Origin: Sphingobacteriaceae bacterium
GTDB lineage: Bacteria; Bacteroidota; Bacteroidia; Sphingobacteriales; Sphingobacteriaceae
Length of the DNA stretch: 64,000 nt
Reading direction: 5' to 3'
NCBI GenBank assembly: GCA_903642215.1
Contig: CAHJWG010000010.1
Location: forward strand, 62,001 to 126,000
Position 1 is the stretch's first letter. Each line of letters opens with the position of its first letter. A model generated the notes under the pieces. That model saw nothing but the letters and a program-made list of their open reading frames with translations. It had not been told where the DNA came from and searched no databases. Shown piece by piece: positions 19,137 to 28,942 of this stretch. Made by a program: the position numbers and the translations under genes.

Positions 19137-20318
19137 TTAAAATCCGAAATGATTGATATAAGTAGTTAAATCCTTATCGCCTCGGCCGGAAAGGCAAATT
19201 ACAACCGTTTCGTTCCCTTTAAAATTCATTTTTTTAAGATGAGCCAAAGCATGCGCCGTTTCTATCGCCGGGATAATCCCTTCCAAACGAGAACATTCCA
19301 AGCCGGCTTCCATCGCTTCGTCATCCGTAATACTTACATATTCGGCACGTTTGATTTTATACAGATGTGCGTGCTGCGGCCCGATTCCCGGATAATCCAA
19401 ACCGGCAGAAATAGAATACGGTTCAACCACCTGCCCGTCATTGGTTTGCATCAAAATTGTACGGCTTCCGTGCAAAACACCTTCGCGGCCTAAAAATGTG
19501 GTAGCTGCAGATTCGCCGGAATCAATACCTTTTCCGGCAGCTTCCACCGCAACTAATTTTACACTTTCTTCATCTAAAAAATGATAAAACATGCCCATCG
19601 CATTGCTGCCGCCGCCTACACAAGCCAAAGCATAGTCCGGTAATTCGTTTCCGGTTTGCTCAAATAATTGTTTGCGGGTTTCTGCTGAGATGATTGATTG
19701 AAAACGCGCTACCATCTCCGGGTAAGGATACGGCCCGACCACAGAACCGATGATATAATGCGTATCTTCCGGGTTGTTAATCCAATCACGCATGGCTTCG
19801 TTTGTGGCATCTTTTAAGGTTTTACTGCCAGAAGTTGCCGGGATAACTGTTGCGCCAAGCATTTTCATCCGGGCAACATTTGGTGCCTGCCGCTCAATAT
19901 CCACTTCGCCCATGTAAACCACACATTCGATATTTTTTAAAGCACAAACCGTTGCCGTTGCTACACCGTGCTGGCCGGCACCGGTTTCGGCAATAACTCG
20001 TTTTTTGCCCAAACGCTGCGCCAGCAAAATCTGGCCGATTGCATTATTAATTTTATGTGAACCGGTGTGGTTGAGGTCTTCCCGCTTGAAATAAATATTT
20101 GCACCGTATAGTTCTGAAGTACGTTTGGCAAAATACAAGGGCGAAGGCCGGCCAACGTAATCACGCATCAACTGATTAAATTCATCGGTAAAAGAAGCAT
20201 CTGTTGTAATTTCCAGATATTGCTGCCTCAATTCTTCGATATTCGGGTACAACATTTCGGGGATATATGCGCCGCCGAAATCACCGTAATAACCTTGTTC
20301 ATCTACACCGTATTTCAT
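19137..20318 (-). CDS. trpB: tryptophan synthase beta subunit
   Basis: Pyridoxal-phosphate enzyme that condenses indole with serine to make tryptophan. 393 aa. The PLP lysine is in [16 protein letters not shown] near residues 82-97; [10 protein letters not shown] near 111, the glycine-rich phosphate cup [10 protein letters not shown] near 229, and the C-terminal SGRGDKD near 378 are all present. Third gene of trpDFBA, 11 bases after trpF. Codons DASFT opposite 20189-20200 are an exact copy of the dispersed word. Confidence 0.97.
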   Translation of the reverse strand: MKYGVDEQGYYGDFGGAYIPEMLYPNIEELRQQYLEITTDASFTDEFNQLMRDYVGRPSPLYFAKRTSELYGANIYFKREDLNHTGSHKINNAIGQILLAQRLGKKRVIAETGAGQHGVATATVCALKNIECVVYMGEVDIERQAPNVARMKMLGATVIPATSGSKTLKDATNEAMRDWINNPEDTHYIIGSVVGPYPYPEMVARFQSIISAETRKQLFEQTGNELPDYALACVGGGSNAMGMFYHFLDEESVKLVAVEAAGKGIDSGESAATTFLGREGVLHGSRTILMQTNDGQVVEPYSISAGLDYPGIGPQHAHLYKIKRAEYVSITDDEAMEAGLECSRLEGIIPAIETAHALAHLKKMNFKGNETVVICLSGRGDKDLTTYINHFGF

Positions 20319-20329
20319 TTACAGAGGTT

Positions 20330-20971
20330 TTATTTTGAAGGAAGCACCGCGTTTGGTGATCTGATCAACCCAAAAGCTTCCTTTAATTTTTCTAAATCTT
20401 TTAATCCGGGTGCTGTTTCAAACCCGCTGTTTAAATCAACCCCGTAAAATGCCGGATGTTTCAATTTCAAAACAGCTGCTAAATTTTCGTTATTTAAACC
20501 GCCGCTGATAAAAAACGGCGTTTTTAAATTATAATTCTGCAATACCTGCCAGTTAAAAGTTTTTCCGGATCCGCCGTGCACATCCGTTTTCGTATCGAAT
20601 AAAAAGTAATCAACCTTGTCCTCATAATTGTTGAGCAAATTAAAATCGAAATTTCCATCTATACCAAAGGCTTTAATTACCTCCACACTTTTTCTCAGTG
20701 CGGCGCAGGTTTCTGCGGGTTCGTTTCCATGTAACTGCACGGCATCAAACTGATAAAGCTGAATAATATTTTTGATCGTACTAAAATCTTTATCTACAAA
20801 AACGCCCACTTTTTTTGCCGGTAAACGAAGCTCTGTCAACTCCTTATTCGGGTCGTAACCTACAAAACGCGGCGAATGCGGATAAAAAATTAACCCTAAA
20901 TAATCCGGCTGTAAAGCTGCAACTTGCCGGATATTTTCCGGAAACTTCATCCCACAAACTTTAATTTTCAT
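20330..20971 (-). CDS. trpF: phosphoribosylanthranilate isomerase
   Basis: Isomerises N-(5-phosphoribosyl)anthranilate in tryptophan synthesis. 213 aa TIM barrel beginning MKIKVCGM, whose cysteine is the conserved catalytic Cys; LGLIFYPHSPRFV near 26, AVQLHGNE near 77, the catalytic Asp region LFDTKTDVHGGSGKTFNW near 121, and ISGGLN and VDLNSGFETAPG phosphate loops. Six bases after trpD. Normal length. Confidence 0.95.
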   Translation of the reverse strand: MKIKVCGMKFPENIRQVAALQPDYLGLIFYPHSPRFVGYDPNKELTELRLPAKKVGVFVDKDFSTIKNIIQLYQFDAVQLHGNEPAETCAALRKSVEVIKAFGIDGNFDFNLLNNYEDKVDYFLFDTKTDVHGGSGKTFNWQVLQNYNLKTPFFISGGLNNENLAAVLKLKHPAFYGVDLNSGFETAPGLKDLEKLKEAFGLIRSPNAVLPSK

Positions 20972-20977
20972 CGATTT

Positions 20978-21979
20978 TTAGTTTTGAATCAACAATTTAA
21001 AACTTTTTAAAGCCTTTTTGCTGTGCAAAGATACACTTGCTTCATCAAAACTTGCTGCAAATGATTTTTGTGGATGAATTGTTTTGATCGCCATAGCCGC
21101 GTTGCAAAGCACTACGTTTGTTTGCGCCTGGGTTGCTTCATTATTTAAAACATCCATAAAAACAGCAGCCGCTTCCGGAACAGTGTGGCCGCTGCTGATT
21201 TGCGCCGGAGCGAGTTTTTGAAAACCCAAATCCTCAACTTTATAAATCTGTTCGCCGGCGTTAGAAAACGTTTTAAAATCGCAGGTTAGCGAAACTTCAT
21301 CATAACCATCCAAAGCATGCACAATGGTGTAGTTTTTATTTGTTTTTTGATACAGATAAGCGTAAACACGGGCCAGTTCCAGACTAAAAACGCCAACCAT
21401 CTGATTTTTTGGCTTCGCCGGATTAACCATCGGCCCAAGCATATTAAAAAAAGTTTTTACGGCGAGTTCTTTACGGATCGGTGCGATAATTTTCATGGCC
21501 GGATTAAATAAAGGCGCGTGCAAAAAACAGATCCCCGCTGTATCGATGCTTCTTTTAAGGGTATAAATATCGTTTGTAAACTGATAACCCAGATATTCCA
21601 TCACATTGGAAGAACCGGAACCGGAGGAAACGCCGTAATTACCGTGCTTGGCAACCGGATAACCTGCGCCGGCAACCACAAATGATGCCAATGTAGAAAT
21701 GTTGAAAGTATCTTTGCCATCGCCGCCGGTTCCGCATAAATCGATTAAGTTTTCAACTTCGAGATTTACCGGCAGGCACAATTCCAGCATGGCATCCCGG
21801 AAACCTTCCAACTCATCAACCGTGCTGCTGCGCATATTATAAGCGGTAATAAAAGCAGCCATTTGCGCAGGATTATATTTGCCTTGTGCAATATTGATCA
21901 GGATATTTTTTGATTCCTCTTTGGTAAAACTTCTGTTTTCAAATAAGTGATTTAGAATGGCTTTCATAGGCTTGGGCAA
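20978..21979 (-). CDS. trpD: anthranilate phosphoribosyltransferase
   Basis: Transfers phosphoribose from PRPP to anthranilate. 333 aa. PRPP-binding loop DLCGTGGDGKDTFNIST near residues 81-97, KHGNYGVSSGSGSSNVME near 114, and the catalytic region NMLGPMVNPA. First gene of trpDFBA; trpC, trpE and trpG are not in the window, so the cluster is split. A hairpin with a T run lies about 40 bases before its ATG. The codons KRSI at 21546-21557 are an exact copy of the dispersed word. Confidence 0.96.
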   Translation of the reverse strand: MPKPMKAILNHLFENRSFTKEESKNILINIAQGKYNPAQMAAFITAYNMRSSTVDELEGFRDAMLELCLPVNLEVENLIDLCGTGGDGKDTFNISTLASFVVAGAGYPVAKHGNYGVSSGSGSSNVMEYLGYQFTNDIYTLKRSIDTAGICFLHAPLFNPAMKIIAPIRKELAVKTFFNMLGPMVNPAKPKNQMVGVFSLELARVYAYLYQKTNKNYTIVHALDGYDEVSLTCDFKTFSNAGEQIYKVEDLGFQKLAPAQISSGHTVPEAAAVFMDVLNNEATQAQTNVVLCNAAMAIKTIHPQKSFAASFDEASVSLHSKKALKSFKLLIQN

Positions 21980-22016
21980 TCTTAAAAAAGAATTGTAGCT
22001 GTAGTTTTCGGAAAAT

Positions 22017-22043
22017 AAAAAAGGCTGCCGGCAGCAACCTTTT
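22017..22043 (-). terminator. hairpin with T run in the trpD leader (possible attenuator)
   Basis: Minus-strand reading: AAAAGGTTGCTG, CCGG, CAGCC and seven Ts. The stem pairs GCTG with CAGC and continues through G-C, G-U and A-U pairs after a TT bulge. It sits 38 bases upstream of trpD, between divergent genes, where no gene end needs a terminator. Confidence 0.55.
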
Positions 22044-22210
22044 CTTATAAATCAATATTTATATTGCCGCTTATATTTTTTTGCTCGATTAATCAGATAA
22101 GCAAATATCAAAAAAAATACAAGCAATACAAAGTTGCCCTTAGCTTTTGGCAGGAATAGATTTAAACCTGAGCATTAAATTTATTGCTGTTTTAACTGCC
22201 AAAAGCACAA

Positions 22211-22236
22211 CAATTTTTTAGTGGTAAAAGAAGCAT
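22211..22236 (+). repeat. dispersed word TAAAAGAAGCAT with A/T arm
   Basis: CAATTTTTTAGTGG followed by TAAAAGAAGCAT (core 22225-22236), 11 bases upstream of the potassium-channel start. Confidence 0.85.
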
Positions 22237-22247
22237 ATCAATAATTT

Positions 22248-23189
22248 ATGATGGAAAATAAATTCAAAGTACAGGATGATTTAGGCTTAGGCTTGCAGCC
22301 GGTTGTAAAAAACCAACGTGTAATTAACCGCAACGGCACCGCAAATATTTTGCGTACCGGAACTCCTTTTTTCCGCACGGCTGATACTTATAACGCTTTG
22401 ATTACAATGCCGTGGAGTGCTTTTACGCTACTGGTTTTTTCGGTGTATATAGGTATCAACATCCTGTTTGCGTTTGCTTATTTAGGTTTAGGCATCGAAA
22501 ACCTGGATGGCATTAAGCTAACTAATTCCGCTTTTTTACATTTTATGGATGCCTTTTTCTTCTCGGCACAAACTATTTCTACGGTTGGTTACGGCCACAT
22601 CAGCCCTTCCGGCCTGGCAACCAGCTTTGTTGCTGCTTTAGAATCTTTAATTGGTTTACTCAGCTTTGCATTGGCTACCGGTTTGCTTTATGGGAGGTTT
22701 TCGCGGCCTTCAGCAAAAATCCGTTACAGTAAAAATATGATTGTTGCGCCATACCGGGATATAACCGGTTTGATGTTCCGGGTGGCAAACCTCCGAAGCA
22801 ACCAATTAATTGAGTTGGAAGTGAGTATTATGCTTACTTATAATGCTCTAATAAATGGTAAAAACATGAGGCAATATGTGCCTTTAGAACTGGAGCGGAA
22901 TAGCATTAGCCTGCTCAATTTAAGCTGGACAATTGTACATCCGATAACCGGCGACAGTCCGCTAAAAACAATGAACCCTGCATTTTTAACAAACAGCGAA
23001 GCCGAATTTATTGTGATGCTGAAAGCCTTTGATGACAGCTTTTCGCAAACTGTACATTCCCGTACATCTTATACGGATGAAGAAGTTATCTGGGGAGCCA
23101 AATTTATTTCTGCAATTTCCAGTGATGAGAATGGTATAAATGTATTGGCGTTAAATAAAATGGATGATTTGGAAAAAGTTGACTTATAA
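22248..23189 (+). CDS. inward-rectifier-type potassium channel (KirBac-like)
   Basis: 313 aa inner-membrane K+ channel. An amphipathic slide helix segment precedes TM1 (SAFTLLVFSVYIGINILFAF), then the pore helix and selectivity filter AQTISTVGYGHISP near residues 105-118, TM2 (ALESLIGLLSFALATGLLYG) and a cytosolic immunoglobulin-like Kir domain with FRVANLRSNQLIELEV and the family ending QTVHSRTSYTDEEV. Filter TVGYG is intact. The start could equally be the second Met. Monocistronic. Confidence 0.93.
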   Translation: MMENKFKVQDDLGLGLQPVVKNQRVINRNGTANILRTGTPFFRTADTYNALITMPWSAFTLLVFSVYIGINILFAFAYLGLGIENLDGIKLTNSAFLHFMDAFFFSAQTISTVGYGHISPSGLATSFVAALESLIGLLSFALATGLLYGRFSRPSAKIRYSKNMIVAPYRDITGLMFRVANLRSNQLIELEVSIMLTYNALINGKNMRQYVPLELERNSISLLNLSWTIVHPITGDSPLKTMNPAFLTNSEAEFIVMLKAFDDSFSQTVHSRTSYTDEEVIWGAKFISAISSDENGINVLALNKMDDLEKVDL

Positions 23190-23333
23190 CGCTGCTAAAT
23201 AAGTACAGGATTATTACTTCTGCCTGTTTTTTTAAGATAAAAATTGGGAAATATTAATGTTTATGCTAAAATTTATTTGTGTTTATACTAATAATCAAAA
23301 ATTGAGGTTTAACCAATATTATTAAGTAATAAA

Positions 23334-23364
23334 TTTTGACATTGACACCAAAATTTATCTTTTG
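23334..23364 (+). promoter_or_regulatory. possible promoter of the SusC-SusD operon
   Basis: TTTTG at 23334-23338 and TATCTTTTG at 23356-23364, 17 bases apart. This resembles TTTG-N19-TAnnTTTG with one extra T in the -7 box, about 105 bases before the SusC ATG. Confidence 0.35.
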
Positions 23365-23469
23365 TTACAGTTTTATAAATTTTTTTAGATTAAAAATTTA
23401 ATGCTTTCAATATTCTTTTATAACTTTAACATAATTTAACAACTAAAAATCATTAATTAATTTAAAAAC

Positions 23470-26400
23470 ATGAAAAAACTTCTACATGTAAGTGTAGTTT
23501 TCTTGCTCTTATTTGCCTCGCAGGTTTTTGCACAGAATCGCACAATTACCGGTACAGTTACAGCAAAGGAGGATGGGTTGCCACTTCCGGGAGTAAGCGT
23601 GCGGGTACAAGGAACGACAATTGGTACAGTGACCGGTGGAGATGGAAAGTATTCTATTAGTGCGCCTGGTAACGGTACTTTAGTATTTACCTTCATTGGT
23701 TATGAAATCCTAAACAGAAATATTACCGGTACTGTTATAAATGCAACACTAACAGGTTCCAGCAGGCAGCTTGGAGAAGTGGTTGTAACTGGTGCATTAG
23801 GTGTAAAAACTGCGCAACGCTCTACAGGGTTTGCACAAGCGACAGTTACCAATCAAGAGCTTACACAAGCTAAGGTAACTAATTTTGCAAACGGATTAAC
23901 AGGCAAGGTTTCGGGCTTGCAAATTAACACTGTAAACAACGGTATTGACCCTGATTTAAGAATTACTTTACGTGGTAATCGTCATATCAACTCGGATAAT
24001 ACAGCTTTATTGGTAGTTGATGGTTTACAAGTACCTAGTAACTTTCTTAATACAATCAACCCTGATGATATTGAAACTGTTAACATATTGAAAGGTGCTA
24101 GTGGTGCTGCACTATATGGATCAGAGGGATCAAATGGCGTATTAATTGTTACAACCAAGCGAGGTTCAAGAACCAGTAAGCCTACTATAACTTATAGTAA
24201 TACATTTCAATTAGAAAAAGTTTCTTACTTGCCTAATTTGCAAAAATCTTATGGCTCTTATGGTGGTGAAGGAACTCAGACTTTTAATGGTGCTACTACA
24301 AGCTTTATTGATCCTCTCACTGGATTTTCGAGATATGTACCTTTTGAAAATCAATCTTATGGACCGGCTTTAAATGGTGCTATGGTTGCTTTGGGTGCAA
24401 AAGTATCCGACGGTACTTCTTTTATGACCCCTTATTCGGTACCTTCGTATGGTGTCCCCGTAGAGGCTTTTTGGAATACCGGTAAGACTGAGCAGAATAA
24501 TCTTTCTTACAGATCTGGCAACCAGGATAATAATTTTTCCTTTTCTTTTCAAAATGTAAACACTACAGGTGTTGTTCCTATGGATAAAAACCAAAGGACT
24601 GCATTCAGGATAAGCGGTGCCAATACTTATGGTAAATTTAGAGCAGATTATTCTGTAGGCTATACACAAAGAATTATAAGCACTTATGGCGGAGACTATA
24701 CTACTGCTGGTTACGGACCATATTTTAACCTGCTTCAAACCCCTCCTTTTGTACCGATAAGATCTTTTCAAGATTTAAGCAGCCCGTATGCTGACCCTAA
24801 TGGTTATTTTAATGATTATGGCTCAAATCCATATTGGCAGTTACAAAATTCAAGAATAAACAGGCGTATTGATGCTTTTGTTGGAAGCTTGAATTTGAAT
24901 TACAAGTTTACGAATTGGCTTGATGCTACTTATAAAATTGGAGACAACTATGGTATCTATCAATCAAAAGTTACACGGTCGCAAGTAAACTTTTCCAGTT
25001 ATGCACGGTCTGATCCAAGCGGTGGAGGTAATGCTGCTTCAACACTTGGTTCAACAGTTTTAGGTACGGTAAATGATGTTACTGTTTTTGGTGATGGGTC
25101 AAGCACTAACTCATCAAGTGCTACAAATGCTTCTGGAAGTAATAACTCTGGGTATTCCAGATTACAACAAGACATTTATTTAAACTTCCATCATACTTTT
25201 TTTAATGATTTCCACACCGGTTTATTGTTAGGTAATACAATTTGGCGTGAGCGTCAAAAATACATAGCTGCTGCCAGTAATAGTTTATTAATCCCGAATC
25301 TTTATAATGTAGCCTTTATTACTGGCCAGCCTACTTCTACAGAAGCAGAAGCAGAGATTAGGCAAATTGCTTATTACGGGGATTTAAGATTGGATTACAA
25401 GAATTTTGTTTTTATTGAGGGGACATTAAGAAATGATCATGACTCAAGATTACCATCTAAAAATAGTTCTTTCTGGTACCCTTCGGTAAAAGGTTCGTTT
25501 GTGTTTACCGATGCTATACCTGGTTTAAAAGCTAACAAAATACTTAGTTATGGTAAATTAAGAGCTTCATACAGTCAGGTAGGTCAGGTGAGCGTTCAGC
25601 CATATTCTATCAATAACACTTATAACATTACAACAGGTTTCCCTTTTGGATCAACCGGAGGTCTTACGGCTAATACAATTGCTAATAATGCAAACCTTTT
25701 GCCCGAAAAAACGAAGGAAAAAGAATTTGGTATTGATTTTGGATTATTTGACGGAAGGGTAGGTGGCCAGGTTACATATTATGATACACATACTACTAAC
25801 CAAACTTTCTCTGTATCTTCTTCACCATCTACAGGATATAGTTCATATATTTTAAATGCAGGTGAATTGAAATCAAATGGTTTAGAAGCAGACCTTAATT
25901 TGCAAGTCTTCACAAAAACAAATAACAAGGTAAGTTGGAATATTGGTGGTAACCTTGCTATTAATAACTCTAAAGTAGTTTCACTGCTTCCAGGTGTGTT
26001 AAATGATTTTGCTTTAGGTACGGGTACAGCCGCTGTTCATGCGGTAGTAGGTTTGCCTTATGGTCAAATTGAAGGTACAAGTTTGTTAAGAGACCCTGCT
26101 AACGGAAAAATAGTTGTTGGTGCTAATGGCGATGCCCAGCTGGTAAGTACAGTATCTGCACAAGGCAGCACAACCCCAAAATATATATTAGGTTTAACTA
26201 CTTCGGTGGGTTATAAATTCGTTACGCTTTCTATGGTAGCAGAATATAGAACAGGTTATGTTGTATATAATGCCATTGGCTCAAGTCTTAATTTTTCAGG
26301 CACTTCTGCACAATCAGCCTCTGCAGGCCGTCAAAGATTTATATTCCCTAATTCTGAAATCCAGACTTCTCCCGGAGTATATGTACCAAATACTTCTTTA

Positions 26401-26724
26401 TCAACATTTGATGGTAATATCAATTACTGGACAAGTTCTGCTTTTTATAATGCAACTAGCACTTATATTACAAGTGGTGCTTTCTGGAAATTAAGAGAAG
26501 TAAATTTAAACTTTGACCTCAACCAATTTTTAGGTTCAAAAAAATATGTCAAAGGCTTATCTTTTGCTTTAGTTGGAAGAAATTTATTGATGTTCAGGCC
26601 AAAAAGCAATATGTGGTCTGACCCTGAAATATCTAATACTAGTGGTAATGCTGTTGGTATTAATGATTCAAACCAAACTCCTCCTACGAGAATATTTGGG
26701 GCTAACTTAACTGTAACTTTCTAA
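23470..26724 (+). CDS. SusC/RagA-family TonB-linked outer-membrane transporter
   Basis: 1084 aa. Signal peptide (cleavage after VFA), then a carboxypeptidase-regulatory-like beta domain (TITGTVTAKEDGLPLPGVSV), a plug domain (LQINTVNNGIDPDLRITLRG, and the SusC signature LYGSEGSNGVLIVTTKRG near residues 216-233), and a long 22-strand barrel ending NLTVTF. Imports a bulky substrate together with the SusD partner, which follows after 11 bases. The DNA is visibly more AT-rich, with different codon choice, than the flanking genes, and lacks exact copies of the dispersed word, consistent with recent acquisition. Substrate not predictable. Confidence 0.95.
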   Translation: MKKLLHVSVVFLLLFASQVFAQNRTITGTVTAKEDGLPLPGVSVRVQGTTIGTVTGGDGKYSISAPGNGTLVFTFIGYEILNRNITGTVINATLTGSSRQLGEVVVTGALGVKTAQRSTGFAQATVTNQELTQAKVTNFANGLTGKVSGLQINTVNNGIDPDLRITLRGNRHINSDNTALLVVDGLQVPSNFLNTINPDDIETVNILKGASGAALYGSEGSNGVLIVTTKRGSRTSKPTITYSNTFQLEKVSYLPNLQKSYGSYGGEGTQTFNGATTSFIDPLTGFSRYVPFENQSYGPALNGAMVALGAKVSDGTSFMTPYSVPSYGVPVEAFWNTGKTEQNNLSYRSGNQDNNFSFSFQNVNTTGVVPMDKNQRTAFRISGANTYGKFRADYSVGYTQRIISTYGGDYTTAGYGPYFNLLQTPPFVPIRSFQDLSSPYADPNGYFNDYGSNPYWQLQNSRINRRIDAFVGSLNLNYKFTNWLDATYKIGDNYGIYQSKVTRSQVNFSSYARSDPSGGGNAASTLGSTVLGTVNDVTVFGDGSSTNSSSATNASGSNNSGYSRLQQDIYLNFHHTFFNDFHTGLLLGNTIWRERQKYIAAASNSLLIPNLYNVAFITGQPTSTEAEAEIRQIAYYGDLRLDYKNFVFIEGTLRNDHDSRLPSKNSSFWYPSVKGSFVFTDAIPGLKANKILSYGKLRASYSQVGQVSVQPYSINNTYNITTGFPFGSTGGLTANTIANNANLLPEKTKEKEFGIDFGLFDGRVGGQVTYYDTHTTNQTFSVSSSPSTGYSSYILNAGELKSNGLEADLNLQVFTKTNNKVSWNIGGNLAINNSKVVSLLPGVLNDFALGTGTAAVHAVVGLPYGQIEGTSLLRDPANGKIVVGANGDAQLVSTVSAQGSTTPKYILGLTTSVGYKFVTLSMVAEYRTGYVVYNAIGSSLNFSGTSAQSASAGRQRFIFPNSEIQTSPGVYVPNTSLSTFDGNINYWTSSAFYNATSTYITSGAFWKLREVNLNFDLNQFLGSKKYVKGLSFALVGRNLLMFRPKSNMWSDPEISNTSGNAVGINDSNQTPPTRIFGANLTVTF

Positions 26725-26735
26725 GAATAATAGAA

Positions 26736-28247
26736 ATGAAAAATTATAAATTAATATTGACAATAGCTTTTGCAATTACTATAAGTAGTTGTAAAAAAAA
26801 TTACATCAGCAGCCAGCAAAATAACCCAAACCTACCATCGGGTGCTGCAGCTTCTCCTCAACTTATATTACCGGGAGCATTAAAAATCACTGCAGAAAAT
26901 ATTAATAATTTGTATCCAACCTATGGTATTTGGATGGGATATTGGGCACCAAGTGGTAATTATTCACCAAGTGCTGGTTTAGTTACTTATAGTTTTACAA
27001 CTGGTGATTATCAAAGCTTTACCCAATGGTACAATAATCTTTCTAACTATGATGCTATACAAAAACTGGCAGCAGCAGATGCTTCCCTCGTAAACTATCA
27101 AGCTATCGCAATGATCATGAAAGCTTATGGCTTTCAAGCATTGGTAGATAATTATAATGATGTTCCTTACAAACAAGCCTTCCAGGGTTTAACTGCCCTA
27201 ACTCCTGTTTATGATAAAGGTTCTGACATTTATGATGATTTATTAGTTCAACTTGATGCTGCAATAGGACTTATTAATAAAAACACTACCGCTGCAAGCC
27301 CTGGCTCGGCAGATATTATGTTTAAAGGCGACATGATCAAATGGAAAAAGCTTGCCAATACTTTAAAATTACGTATTGCTATTCGCCAATATGCTAATGT
27401 TACTGCTAAAGATGCTGCTTTAAAAACCAATATTGCTGCTACTGCTGGCGAAGGATATTTATCCAGTGATGCCAACGGTGCGAATCTTGTTCAGGGAGCT
27501 GTTAATCCTGGTTATCTAAACAGTGATGCATATAATGGACAAGAAAGCCCATTTTGGTTAAAGTATGGATTTAATCAGAACGGTGTACCGACAGGTAGTG
27601 CAGGTAATGCTTATTATAGGGCAAATAACTTTGCAGTTAATTTACTTAAGGCTAATAATGACCCTCGCTTAAACGCTTTTTATTTGCCTATAAGTGGTGC
27701 GGTTATAGGTAATAACTATGGTAACCCTAACGGTATTTCTAATGTGTCAGTAAGTGCTATTGGTACTGGTTTATTAAAATCTGCAACAATGGATGCTATT
27801 GTTTTTCCAGCTTCAGAAGCATTATTTCTTCAATCAGAAGCATTAGTTGATGGTTTTGCAATTCCGGGCGACCCGCAGGATTTGTATAAGAGAGGTATTA
27901 CCGCATCCTTTGTAGCTTTAGGTTTAACACCAGCACAAGCTATAACTTACTATTCTCAGGATAAGGTAAATGTTAGCTGGGGATCTTCGACAGACAAAAT
28001 ACAAGCTATTATCAATCAAAAATATTTTGCGATAATGGGGTATGGTAACTTAGAAGCATATAACGAGTATAGAAGAACTGGATTTCCTTTAAATATTCCA
28101 GTATCAGTTTATCCATCAAGTACAGTAACTAAAATACCTTCCAGAATATTTTATCCTACAGCCGAATATCAGCAAAATGCAGCTAATGTTCCAGCTGCAT
28201 CAACTATTGATAAATTTAATTCAAAAATATTTTGGGCTAAATTTTAA
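26736..28247 (+). CDS. SusD/RagB-family nutrient-binding outer-membrane lipoprotein
   Basis: 503 aa, surface lipoprotein that caps the SusC barrel and binds substrate. Lipobox ISSC with acylated Cys near residue 19, followed by KKNYISSQQNNPN. The fold type is SusD-like_2: TPR-like helices such as ALVDNYNDVPYKQAFQGL, IYDDLLVQLDAAIGLI, WKKLANTLKLRIAIR, and the conserved EALFLQSEALVDG near residue 365. Second gene of the operon. Confidence 0.93.
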   Translation: MKNYKLILTIAFAITISSCKKNYISSQQNNPNLPSGAAASPQLILPGALKITAENINNLYPTYGIWMGYWAPSGNYSPSAGLVTYSFTTGDYQSFTQWYNNLSNYDAIQKLAAADASLVNYQAIAMIMKAYGFQALVDNYNDVPYKQAFQGLTALTPVYDKGSDIYDDLLVQLDAAIGLINKNTTAASPGSADIMFKGDMIKWKKLANTLKLRIAIRQYANVTAKDAALKTNIAATAGEGYLSSDANGANLVQGAVNPGYLNSDAYNGQESPFWLKYGFNQNGVPTGSAGNAYYRANNFAVNLLKANNDPRLNAFYLPISGAVIGNNYGNPNGISNVSVSAIGTGLLKSATMDAIVFPASEALFLQSEALVDGFAIPGDPQDLYKRGITASFVALGLTPAQAITYYSQDKVNVSWGSSTDKIQAIINQKYFAIMGYGNLEAYNEYRRTGFPLNIPVSVYPSSTVTKIPSRIFYPTAEYQQNAANVPAASTIDKFNSKIFWAKF

Positions 28248-28268
28248 TTAAGCATAACACTTAAAAAA

Positions 28269-28766
28269 ATGAAAAGAAAAAAACATACAAAAATATTAGT
28301 AGCATTCTTGGCCTTGACACTAATATTAAGCTCTTGTCTAAAAGACGATAGATATACAGATTTATCAAAAGGTGTACCTTTAGTAGAACTACCTCTGGCA
28401 GCATATCAAGCCAATAAAGTTATTGCAACCTCATATACAGCTGCATCCGGCACTCAAACACTAAGTGTTGTTGTAAATTTAGCTTCGGTAAACACCCTGA
28501 ATACAGACTTAAATGTAACTTTAGCTGTTGATAATACTGGTTTGTCTGCAAGTTACCAGCCTTTACCAACAACTGCTTACATTGTAAGTAGTTTAGTTGC
28601 TACTATACCTGCTGGACAGCGGCAAGGCACTGTAAATTTTCAAATTAATCCTACAGCTGTTGGCACAACCGTAAAAAACTATGCTTTAAGAGTAGTCATT
28701 AAAGATGCGAGTGGACAGCAAATTAGCAATTACAATACTTTAGTGTATAATGTACAAGTGAAATAA
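28269..28766 (+). CDS. DUF1735-type lipoprotein
   Basis: 165 aa. Lipobox LSSC with Cys near residue 23, then LKDDRYTDLSKG and a beta-sandwich domain of the DUF1735 type (LSVVVNLASVNTLNTDLNVTLAV, and VNFQINPTAVGTTVKNYALRVVI). Such proteins commonly follow SusC/SusD pairs and are thought to be auxiliary surface binding proteins. Last gene of the operon, 21 bases after SusD, with a strong terminator behind it. Confidence 0.82.
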   Translation: MKRKKHTKILVAFLALTLILSSCLKDDRYTDLSKGVPLVELPLAAYQANKVIATSYTAASGTQTLSVVVNLASVNTLNTDLNVTLAVDNTGLSASYQPLPTTAYIVSSLVATIPAGQRQGTVNFQINPTAVGTTVKNYALRVVIKDASGQQISNYNTLVYNVQVK

Positions 28767-28781
28767 CTTGAATTTAGTCTG

Positions 28782-28820
28782 AAAAACCGTCTCATAGTAA
28801 AAAAATGAGGCGGTTTTTTT
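28782..28820 (+). terminator. terminator of the SusC-SusD-DUF1735 operon
   Basis: AAAAACCGTCTCAT (28782-28795) pairs with ATGAGGCGGTTTTT (28805-28818), one G-U pair, followed by Ts. Confidence 0.88.
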
Positions 28821-28942
28821 ATAAATGAAATTTGAGTTGCTTAATAAACTATGACTAAGAAATTAATTTATAGAATATTGTTTAAGTTTTTTAGTAGAAA
28901 TAAGAATGAAAAATTAAGCTTTTTGAATTTTATTATTTTAGA

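Noticed and set aside
22140-22175. An 11-codon minus-strand frame upstream of trpD as a leader peptide
   Set aside because: It has no tryptophan codon and is too far from the hairpin to control it in the classical way.
24413-24424. GTACTTCTTTTA in the SusC gene as a member of the repeat family
   Set aside because: One mismatch in a conserved position, no A/T arm, in an otherwise copy-free island; likely chance.
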